From positions 1 to 17,008 of the forward strand of contig JAAUOI010000022.1 of the NCBI GenBank assembly GCA_012036375.1: a stretch of DNA of 17,008 bases. The letters are read 5' to 3'. Below, one piece after another: positions 1-5,979 of the stretch. The notes beneath the pieces are model-generated. The model was not told the origin of the DNA. It ran no database searches and worked only from the letters and a program-made list of their open reading frames with translations. The position numbers and the translations under genes were made by a program. How positions within the stretch are numbered: position 1 is the stretch's first letter; each line of letters starts with the position of its first letter. This stretch comes from Allobrachymonas sp. GTDB taxonomy: Bacteria; Pseudomonadota; Gammaproteobacteria; Burkholderiales; Burkholderiaceae_C.

Positions 1-502
1 CGCTGGCGGCTTTGCTGGCGCTGTAAGGGCTGTTGGGTTCGTAGGTGTGCTTTTCCGTGAAGGCTGGCGCTCCGGGTAGGAGTGAACCGTATACCTCGTC
101 TGTGGAGACGTGGAGATAGCGAAAACTTTGTTTTTTCTCGGCGGGCAACTGAGTCCAATAGCTGCGTACCGCTTCTAGCAGGCGAAAAGTGCCGACGATA
201 TTAGTTTGGATGAAAGCTTCGGGCCCATGAATGGAGCGATCAACATGGCTTTCGGCTGCGAAGTGGACGACAGCAGTGGGCTGATGGGTTTGCAATAGCT
301 GTTCGACCAAAGCGCTGTCGCTGATGTCGCCTTGTACAAAGCTGTGTTGCGTTTGACCTTGTAGCTCGCTTAGATTGTGGAGATTGCCCGCATACGTCAA
401 TGCATCCAAATTGATAACTGTGGGGGACTGGGTTTTGCACCAATCTAAAACGAAGTTGGCACCGATGAAGCCTGCTCCGCCTGTGACTAGGATGTTGCTC
501 AT
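1..502 (-). CDS. rfbB: dTDP-glucose 4,6-dehydratase, N-terminal part (runs off the left edge)
   Basis: This cytoplasmic NAD-dependent short-chain dehydrogenase/reductase would convert dTDP-glucose to dTDP-4-keto-6-deoxyglucose, the second step of dTDP-rhamnose synthesis for surface polysaccharide. Reading leftward from the ATG at 502, one open frame of 167 codons reaches the window edge without a stop. It begins MSNILVTGGAGFIG, giving the NAD-binding G8-x-x-G11-x-x-G14 Rossmann motif. It continues with HFAAESHVDRSI (about residues 80-91), STDEVYG (133-139, holding the catalytic T134-D135-E136) and YSASKAAS at the edge, with the catalytic pair Y160 and K164. These motifs in this order are diagnostic of RmlB/RfbB. 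About half of the usual ~350 residues is present. It is divergent from the acyltransferase gene, with 87 bp between the start codons, so rhamnose genes (rfbA, rfbC, rfbD) may lie to the left, outside the window. Confidence 0.95.
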   Translation of the reverse strand, partial: MSNILVTGGAGFIGANFVLDWCKTQSPTVINLDALTYAGNLHNLSELQGQTQHSFVQGDISDSALVEQLLQTHQPTAVVHFAAESHVDRSIHGPEAFIQTNIVGTFRLLEAVRSYWTQLPAEKKQSFRYLHVSTDEVYGSLLPGAPAFTEKHTYEPNSPYSASKAAS

Positions 503-589
503 GATGCTGATGCTTTGGAAATTGTCTAATCCGTCTGATTTTAACGGGGCAAACCCAGCCATAAAGCCGCCAGCGGTTAACATCCAGAA

Positions 590-1240
590 ATGCTTGCAAA
601 ACTAATGAGTTTGTTTTTACTGGGTTTGGTGCGTTTGCTCACCGGCGCACAGGCACGTTGGCATGGGTGTCCTCCTAAAGCCGAGCAGCGAATTTATTTT
701 GCCAACCACCAGAGCCATGCGGATTTGGTCATGATTTGGGCGGCTTTGCCGGCAGAATTGCGCGGGATTACGCGGCCGATTGCGGCCAAGGATTATTGGA
801 CAAAATCGCCGTTCAAAAAATGGATCACCACCGAGGTGTTCAATGCGGTGTATGTGGAGCGGGAGCGAAAAGCTGATGAGAGTGGGGCGTTTAGCGATCC
901 GCTCGCGCCTTTGATGGAGGCGCTGGCAAACGGAGATTCGATCATTATTTTTCCGGAGGGAACGCGGGGCAATGAGGAGCTGCCACAGCGGTTCAAATCG
1001 GGCTTGTATAACTTGGCGTTGAAATTTCCACATGTGGTGCTGATTCCTGCGTGGATCAACAATATTCAGCGCTTGTTACCGAAGGGCGAAGTAGTGCCCG
1101 TTCCCGTGCTGTGCAGTGTGACTTTTGGTGCGCCCTTGCATGTGTTGGGTTCTGAGCCGGACGCTACAGTGCCGCTGGAAGATCATGCGGCTTTTGCCGA
1201 GCGTTCGCGCAATGCGGTCATCGCCTTGCGGGAGGTGTGA
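590..1240 (+). CDS. 1-acyl-sn-glycerol-3-phosphate acyltransferase (PlsC/LPLAT family)
   Basis: This is an inner-membrane-associated acyltransferase of 216 residues that probably esterifies lysophosphatidic acid to phosphatidic acid. The catalytic HX4D motif is visible as NHQSHAD (H40, D45), and the glycerophosphate-binding motif as FPEGTR (121-126). The N-terminal 20 residues (LMSLFLLGLVRLLTG) form one hydrophobic segment. The conserved C-terminal PAWI block follows. The ATG at 590 has only a weak upstream purine stretch; a second in-frame ATG at 605 is an equally possible start. The gene ends 3 bp before the phosphatidate cytidylyltransferase gene, so the two are very likely one operon carrying out successive steps (phosphatidic acid, then CDP-diacylglycerol). 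This paralogue is shorter than typical housekeeping PlsC (~240 aa) and may be a second, non-essential copy; the substrate is inferred. Confidence 0.88.
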   Translation: MLAKLMSLFLLGLVRLLTGAQARWHGCPPKAEQRIYFANHQSHADLVMIWAALPAELRGITRPIAAKDYWTKSPFKKWITTEVFNAVYVERERKADESGAFSDPLAPLMEALANGDSIIIFPEGTRGNEELPQRFKSGLYNLALKFPHVVLIPAWINNIQRLLPKGEVVPVPVLCSVTFGAPLHVLGSEPDATVPLEDHAAFAERSRNAVIALREV

Positions 1241-1243
1241 GGC

Positions 1244-2230
1244 ATGAATCAGTTTTTGCGCAATTTATCGGCTTCGCAGCAAGTGGGCTTGTTGTTTTTG
1301 GTGTTGTTTGGTCTATTGGCCTTGGCATCGTTGGCTATGTTTGCAGCATCTTTTCGGGAGCGCGAATCAGTTCGCGGACAGGCGTGGCATGCAGAGATCA
1401 AGCGCTTGTCAGGATTGCTCAAAACCTCTTGGTTTGTATCCATTATTTTTTGGATTGGATGGGTGCTGGGTGAGACGGTAGCGACTGTTTTATTTGGCAT
1501 CGTAGCGTTTTTTGCGTTACGTGAATTCATCACGCTGTCTCCAACACGGCGCGGGGATCACCGCAGCTTGATTTTGGCTTTCTTTGTTGTGTTACCCATC
1601 CAGTTTTGGCTGGTTGTTAGAGAGCACTTTGATATTTTTACGGTGTTCATTCCGGTGTATGTGTTTCTGGCAATACCCGTGGTGAGCGCATTGGCCAATG
1701 ATCCGCAACGCTTTTTGGAGCGCAATGCCAAGTTGCAATGGGGCATCATGGTGTGTGTGTATGGTATGAGTCATGTGCCAGCGTTGCTACTATTGGAATT
1801 TCCACGTTGGGATGAGCGCAAGAATGCATTCTTGGTGTTTTTCTTGGTATTTGCTGTGCAAACTTGCATGGTGGTGCAACACATTGCGCAGCGCTGGCTT
1901 GCCAAACCGCCGCGTGCGCCGCAGATTAGTTCGAGTTTTAATTGGACGAGTTGGTTAATTGGCGTTGCTGTGGGTGGATTGGTCGGTGGCCTAATGTCAG
2001 CGATTACACCATTCAAGCCAGGTCAAGCCCTTGCGATGGCACTGATTGCCTGCGCGGCGGGCAGTCTAGGCCATTTGGTGATGAAGGCACTGAAGCGTGA
2101 TCGAGGCGTGACGAACTGGAGTGGTGCGCCTTCGGTGACGGGTGCAACGGGCTTGCTTGATCGCGTGGACGCGCTGTGTTTTGCAGCGCCCGTGTTCTTT
2201 CACTCGGTGCGTTGGTATTTTGATTTATGA
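1244..2230 (+). CDS. Phosphatidate cytidylyltransferase-like membrane protein (CdsA/YnbB type)
   Basis: This 328-residue polytopic inner-membrane protein is predicted to make CDP-diacylglycerol from CTP and phosphatidic acid. I count about eight hydrophobic segments, beginning at residues 13-35. The C-terminal CdsA signature is recognisable but altered. KALKRDRGVTNW stands where canonical enzymes have KRxxxxKD, and TGATGLLDRVDAL stands where they have PGHGG-ILDRxDS. The final D-R-x-D is kept, but the K-D pair is T-N and the H of HGG is A. The start is supported by a GGGAGG ribosome site at about 1229-1234, which lies inside the end of the preceding gene, and by 3-bp spacing to its stop. Pairing with a small acyltransferase resembles the YnbB-type arrangement of CdsA paralogues. 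It could be a paralogue with different substrate or metal use, not the housekeeping CdsA. Confidence 0.8.
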   Translation: MNQFLRNLSASQQVGLLFLVLFGLLALASLAMFAASFRERESVRGQAWHAEIKRLSGLLKTSWFVSIIFWIGWVLGETVATVLFGIVAFFALREFITLSPTRRGDHRSLILAFFVVLPIQFWLVVREHFDIFTVFIPVYVFLAIPVVSALANDPQRFLERNAKLQWGIMVCVYGMSHVPALLLLEFPRWDERKNAFLVFFLVFAVQTCMVVQHIAQRWLAKPPRAPQISSSFNWTSWLIGVAVGGLVGGLMSAITPFKPGQALAMALIACAAGSLGHLVMKALKRDRGVTNWSGAPSVTGATGLLDRVDALCFAAPVFFHSVRWYFDL

Positions 2231-2245
2231 GGCTATTTTTTAAGC

Positions 2246-2300
2246 ATTTTGAGCCTCTAGCCGGCATGAAATATGCGTCAAGTGCTATTGTTTTATAGTG
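2246..2300. repeat. Interspersed palindromic repeat, copy A (between cytidylyltransferase gene and ruvC)
   Basis: The gap upstream of ruvC holds a compact unit. It starts ATTTTGAGC (2246-2254), continues with a core (2257-2288) containing the small inverted repeat GCAT-GAAAT-ATGC, and ends in GCTATTGTTTTATAG. The 32-nt core matches positions 7299-7330 inside pilS at 28 of 32 positions without gaps, counted by hand. Its outer parts match copy C at 13390-13415. From memory this looks like the palindromic intergenic repeats common in Comamonadaceae, but I could not search. Confidence 0.65.
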
Positions 2301-2325
2301 CTTATCAGTGTGGATCGCCCTACCC

Positions 2326-2872
2326 ATGCGCATACTCGGCATTGATCCAGGCTTGCAAACCACGGGGTTTGGTGTGGTGGACGTGGCTTCTGAGGGCTTA
2401 ACTTACGTTGCCAGCGGGACAATCTCGACGACGCATTTGGATCGTGGTCAATTGCCATTGCGGCTCAAAGTGTTGTTTGATGGCGTGCGGGAAGTTGTTG
2501 CAACGTATCAACCCGATCATGCGTCGGTAGAAATCGTATTTGTGAACATCAATCCTCAGGCGACGCTTTTGCTCGGGCAAGCACGCGGAGCCTGCGTGAC
2601 GGCGTTGGTTTCACAAGAGCTACCGGTATCAGAATATACTGCCTTGCAAATGAAACAAGCCATCACGGGGCATGGCAAAGCTGCGAAGCCGCAGGTGCAG
2701 GAAATGGTCAAGCGCTTACTGAAACTGCCCGCTTGCTGGCAAAGACGCTGCCGATGCGCTGGGCTTGGCGATTACGCATGCGCATGCCGGCGCTGCGATG
2801 GCTCGCTTAGCACAAGCAAGCCCTTTGCAGCGCAAAGCACATGCTGCCTACAAGGCGGGGCGCAGTTATTGA
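2326..2872 (+). CDS. ruvC: Holliday-junction endonuclease RuvC (frame broken by one extra base)
   Basis: RuvC is a dimeric, Mg-dependent nuclease that resolves Holliday junctions with the RuvAB motor. The ATG at 2326 gives the canonical MRILGIDPGLQTTGFGVV start; an ATG 18 nt upstream would add residues the family lacks. Catalytic D7 and E69 (SVEIVFVN) are present, as is LLLGQARGA. After KRLLKLP the frame goes wrong. The missing end (GKDAADALGLAITHAHAG...KAGRSY, stop at 2870-2872) lies in the next frame and supplies catalytic D140 and D143. Removing one C from the CCC at 2728-2730 restores a 181-residue protein of normal RuvC length. As printed, the gene would lose two of its four catalytic acids. 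I judge this a base-calling error. No ruvA or ruvB is in the window. Confidence 0.93.
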
Positions 2873-2877
2873 AACAT

Positions 2878-2904
2878 TGAGCCCGTCGGAATTTGACGGG
2901 CTCA
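2878..2904. terminator. Hairpin between convergent ruvC and HTH gene, possible bidirectional terminator
   Basis: A perfect 10-bp stem, TGAGCCCGTC / GACGGGCTCA, with a 7-nt loop, starts 6 nt after the ruvC stop. It lies between two convergent genes, as a shared terminator would. No strong U-run follows on either strand, so it may be weak. Confidence 0.5.
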
Positions 2905-2971
2905 GTTAAAAGAGATTGTGATCAAGCTGAGTTTTTGTCGGTTGTAGGATCGCTGCCTGACAAACGCGCCA

Positions 2972-3385
2972 TCACTTCTTTTTACCTAACTTACGCACGC
3001 TGGCAATTGCAGCCAACTGACGAGCTTGCGGCTTGGATTTACCTGTTTCCCAGTGATACACCGATTGCGCAGAAACACCGAGCAATTGCGCCATTTCATG
3101 CGCCGAGAGTTTGAGCTTTTTGCGCAAGGTGGCAAATCCGCCGGAGCGAAAACGCAGCTTAGGCGAATCGGCATCATCCGTTGGCGCGGCAACTCGGGAG
3201 CTTCGACCAGTGTTGTTGCCCAAGCGCTTGACCAAAGCTTCGAGCTTTGCAACACGCTTTTTCAGCGCCGTAATCTCCGTACGCGCTTGAGAGCCGGACT
3301 TTTTAGCTGGCGTAACCTCAGCGCGGACTTCTTTTTTGGCAATGCGACCGATTTCTTTTTTCAGCAGTATGGAAAATTGACTCAT
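2972..3385 (-). CDS. Small helix-turn-helix DNA-binding protein (XRE/Cro type) with a basic coiled-coil N-terminus
   Basis: The gene encodes 137 residues from an ATG at 3385 (MSQFSILLKKEIGRIAKKEVR). The in-frame upstream extension to 3505 is rejected because it would overlap the end of ffh and has no family-like sequence. The N-terminal half is lysine/arginine-rich with a probable coiled coil (TEITALKKRVAKLEALVKRLG, roughly residues 37-57). The C-terminal ~55 residues hold a Cro/C1-type helix-turn-helix: LRKKLKLSAHEMAQLLGVS, then AQSVYHWETGKSKP, the classic recognition-helix context. A lysine tail ends the protein. Similar coiled-coil-plus-HTH proteins are widespread in Burkholderiales as uncharacterised transcriptional regulators; the target genes are unknown. 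It has its own promoter (3431-3458) and is convergent with ruvC. It could act as a nucleoid-associated protein as well as a specific regulator. Confidence 0.8.
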   Translation of the reverse strand: MSQFSILLKKEIGRIAKKEVRAEVTPAKKSGSQARTEITALKKRVAKLEALVKRLGNNTGRSSRVAAPTDDADSPKLRFRSGGFATLRKKLKLSAHEMAQLLGVSAQSVYHWETGKSKPQARQLAAIASVRKLGKKK

Positions 3386-3430
3386 AAGAAAATATTTATT
3401 TCGTAATGATAAGACCCAACGAGGAATTTC

Positions 3431-3458
3431 ATTATAGGCGCATAGCTGAAGTTGTGAA
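3431..3458 (-). promoter_or_regulatory. Sigma70-type promoter of the HTH gene
   Basis: On the minus strand, TTCACA (3458-3453) and a perfect TATAAT (3436-3431) are separated by 16 bp. This predicts a transcript start near 3424 and a leader of about 40 nt before the ATG at 3385. It lies in the ffh/HTH gap, so the HTH gene need not depend on ffh transcription. No good Shine-Dalgarno site is visible. Confidence 0.6.
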
Positions 3459-3476
3459 TCGTTGTTGCTGGTGCTA

Positions 3477-4884
3477 TTAAAAAGGGAGCTTTGGCATGCC
3501 GCCAAGCATACTTGGCATGCCTTTCACGCCGCCCATACCCCCCAGTTTTTTCATCATTTTCATCATGCCGCCACCTTTCATTTTTTCATCATGCCACGCA
3601 TCTGATCAAACTCATTGAGCAAGCGGTTGACCTCCTGAATTTGTACACCTGAGCCTTGCGCTATACGTCGCTTGCGGCTAGCCTTGGTTTTGCCATCGAT
3701 GAGCAGATTGGGGTTGCGGCGCTCTTTGGCGCTCATGGACTGCAAAATGCCTTCTTTTCGCACAATGTCTTTTTCAGCGCGAGACAGATCCGCCTCAGAG
3801 GCTTTGCCGGCGAGCTGACTGGGCAACTTATCCATCAGACTAGAAAGTCCACCCATACCTTTCATTTGCTGAATTTGCTCTAAAAAATCTTGCAGATCAA
3901 AACCTTCGCCGCTTTTGAGCTTGGCGGCCATTTTCTGGGCAGAGGCCATGTCCACGTTTTGGGTGACCTGCTCAACCAAAGCCAAAATATCGCCCATGCC
4001 CAAAATTCGGCTGGCAAAGCGCTCTGCATCAAATACTTCAAGGCCATCAATTTTTCGCTGATGCCTGCGAATTTGATGGGTACACCTGTGATCTGCTTGA
4101 CCGACAAGGCAGCTCCACCGCGCGAATCGCCATCGGTCTTGGTCAAGATAATGCCGGTTAAGGGCAGCGCTTCACGGAAAGCTTTGGCCGTGTTGATAGC
4201 ATCTTGACCTTGCATGGCATCGACCACAAACAAAGTCTCTACCGGATTCAAAATGCCATGAAGCGCTTGAATCTCTTGCATAAGCTGCTGATCAATCGCC
4301 AAACGGCCTGCGGTGTCGACCAGCAACACGTCAAAGTAGTGATTTTTCGCGTAAGTCAGCGCATTGCGGGCAATCTCTTCAGGTTTTTGATCGGGCGATG
4401 AAGGAAACCATTCTGCGCCAGCCTGCGCCGTGACGGTTTTAAGCTGCTCGATAGCGGCTGGGCGATAGACATCGCCCGAGACGGTCAACACTTTTTTCTT
4501 GCGCTTGGTGATCAAATGTTTGGCTAATTTTGCCGTGGTGGTGGTTTTTCCTACACCTTGCAAGCCCGCCATCAAGATCACAGCTGGGGGCTGCGCGGCT
4601 AAATTGATGTCGCTGACGCCCTCGCCGATGGTGGCCACCAGTTCTTTGTTGACAATTCCGACTAAAGCCTCGCCCGGTTTGAGCGAACCGACCACTTCTT
4701 GACCTAGCGCTTTTCCTTTGACGCGCTCAAGAAACGAGCGCACCACAGGCAGCGCGACATCGGCTTCAAGCAAAGCCATGCGCACCTCGCGCAGCATGTC
4801 GGTCACATTCGATTCAGTAATGCGAGCTTGCCCGCTCAAGGTTTTGACCAGTTTGGACAGGCGATCAGTAAGGGCGGAGGCCAT
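3477..4884 (-). CDS. ffh: Signal recognition particle GTPase Ffh/SRP54 (frame broken twice)
   Basis: Ffh binds 4.5S RNA and signal sequences of nascent inner-membrane proteins and docks them at FtsY. The N domain starts MASALTDRLSKLVKTLSGQA. The G domain shows the P-loop GLQGVGKT (107-114), DTAGR (190-194) and TKTDGD (248-253). The methionine-rich M domain follows. Two single-base losses break the frame. One is in the T-run 4051-4055, after GISEKL, where DGLEVFDAERFASRILGMGD continues in the next frame. The other is in the T-run 3581-3586, after MRGMMKK, where the Met/Gly tail MKGGGMMKMMKKLGG...MPKLPF continues to a TAA at 3477-3479. Restoring one base at each site gives about 469 residues, normal for the family. 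As ffh is essential, sequencing error is the sensible reading. It is divergent from the ypjD-like gene, the same arrangement as ffh/ypjD in enterobacteria. Confidence 0.96.
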
Positions 4885-4917
4885 GAGGAGGGGCTCGTGC
4901 AGAGTTAAACTAAAGAG

Positions 4918-5718
4918 ATGACGATTTTATCGACTGGCTATACCGCAGGATTTTGGGTGCTTGCAGCATTGACACTGCTTGCCTACATCCTGCCTGCTAT
5001 GAAACACAATCTCGCTGCCTCTATTGTGCGCTCTAGCTTGTTGCTCGCATGGTTGGGGCATGGCATATTGCTTGGAATGGCGCTCGCGGCAGGGCGCTTC
5101 GGGTTTGGTCCGGCATTGTCGGTGATGGCCTGGCTGGTGCTTACTGTCTATGCGGTGGAAAACCGCTTGTATCCGCAGATGCGAAGTCGCCGAGCTTTAG
5201 CTGCGCTTGGAGCGCTGGCCTTGTTGATGGGCGTGGTCTTTCCTGGTGCGCGAATGGGGGCGATGGCCTCTACTTGGTTGCCCCTGCATGCTGCTTTGGG
5301 CATTGCGGCGTACGGCATGTTGGCGATGGCAACAGTACACGCTTGGTTAATGCATGGGGCGGAGGAAAAACTGCGCTTGGCGCAGCAATCTGACACAGGG
5401 TTGCCCATCATGGCCTTGGAGCGATTGATGATGAGCTTTGTGATGGTGGCTTGGCTGTTGTTGACGGCGACTTTGTTGGCTGGTTGGTTGTTTGCAGAGG
5501 ATTTGTACGGTGCTGGGCAAATCTGGAAATGGGATCACAAAACCATTTTCTCCTTGCTAGCTTGGGGTGTGTTGGCCTGTCTGCTCTGGGGGCGCTGGCA
5601 ATGGGGTTGGCGTGGTAAGCGCGCCTCGCGATGGGTCTATGGCAGCGCGGTTTTGTTATTAATGGCGTATGTGGGCTCGCGCTTTGTGCTTGAAATGATC
5701 TTGCAGCGAACGGCTTGA
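4918..5718 (+). CDS. CcsA/YpjD-type cytochrome c assembly family membrane protein
   Basis: This 266-residue inner-membrane protein has about eight hydrophobic segments from residue 10 to the C-terminus. It belongs to the cytochrome c assembly (CcsA/CcmC-like) superfamily, in the YpjD branch. Supporting features are WLPLHAALGIAAYGM (H124) and WKWDHKTIFSLLAWGV (H207), at the spacing expected of paired histidines in this family, plus H48 and H141. It starts 33 bp from the divergent ffh start, a neighbourhood shared with E. coli ypjD, which favours YpjD over a true heme-lyase component; no other ccm/ccs genes are nearby. The start ATG follows a modest AAAGAG site. It begins a five-gene run (ypjD-like, zinc ribbon, pilS, pilR, ampD) with gaps or overlaps of 12 bp or less. 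The molecular role is uncertain. Confidence 0.85.
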   Translation: MTILSTGYTAGFWVLAALTLLAYILPAMKHNLAASIVRSSLLLAWLGHGILLGMALAAGRFGFGPALSVMAWLVLTVYAVENRLYPQMRSRRALAALGALALLMGVVFPGARMGAMASTWLPLHAALGIAAYGMLAMATVHAWLMHGAEEKLRLAQQSDTGLPIMALERLMMSFVMVAWLLLTATLLAGWLFAEDLYGAGQIWKWDHKTIFSLLAWGVLACLLWGRWQWGWRGKRASRWVYGSAVLLLMAYVGSRFVLEMILQRTA

Positions 5719-5730
5719 GGAGCGCCATCT

Positions 5731-5979
5731 ATGAAATACGTGCTGGTATTCGTTGTCTTAGCGCTGGCCTTTTGGATGTGGCGTAAAAATCGCTCACCAG
5801 GCGCTGCACCACACGATGAGAGGGTCTCTGGCGGAACCCAAATGCATCGATCGAATGCGCCGCCACAGTTAATGGTAACTTGTGCACACTGTGGGTTGCA
5901 TTTGCCCCAAGCGGAAGCAGTGACAGGTCAGCGCGCTGTGTATTGCAGCCTCGCGCACCGACAAAAAGAGGAAGCCTAA
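5731..5979 (+). CDS. Small PP0621-family protein: N-terminal membrane helix plus zinc ribbon
   Basis: The 82-residue product has one N-terminal hydrophobic helix (MKYVLVFVVLALAFWMW), a flexible polar linker (residues 19-48) and a C-terminal treble-clef/zinc-ribbon-like site. The putative metal ligands are C51-x2-C54 (CAHCGLHLP) and C72-x3-H76 (YCSLAHR). This matches the small PP0621-type proteins found just before pilS in pseudomonads and Burkholderiales; their function is not known. It sits 12 bp after the ypjD-like gene, and its TAA stop shares one base with the ATG of pilS, so it is probably translationally coupled to the sensor kinase. A membrane-tethered zinc-binding accessory of the pilus regulon or of envelope metabolism is possible but is inference only. 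Confidence 0.8.
   Translation: MKYVLVFVVLALAFWMWRKNRSPGAAPHDERVSGGTQMHRSNAPPQLMVTCAHCGLHLPQAEAVTGQRAVYCSLAHRQKEEA

Noticed and set aside
240..599. Minus-strand open frame overlapping the rfbB start
   Set aside because: Out of frame with the clear RfbB reading (ATG at 502, GGAGFIG motif); no recognisable protein features.
2308..2325. Upstream ATG for ruvC
   Set aside because: It adds MWIALP before the canonical MRILGIDPG start.
3490..3522. Direct repeat TTGGCATGCC near the ffh end
   Set aside because: Explained by the repeated GGMP codons in the Ffh methionine-rich tail.
5880..5978. Upstream extension of pilS
   Set aside because: It would overlap the zinc-ribbon gene entirely; the ATG at 5979 has a GAGGA site and a family-like start.
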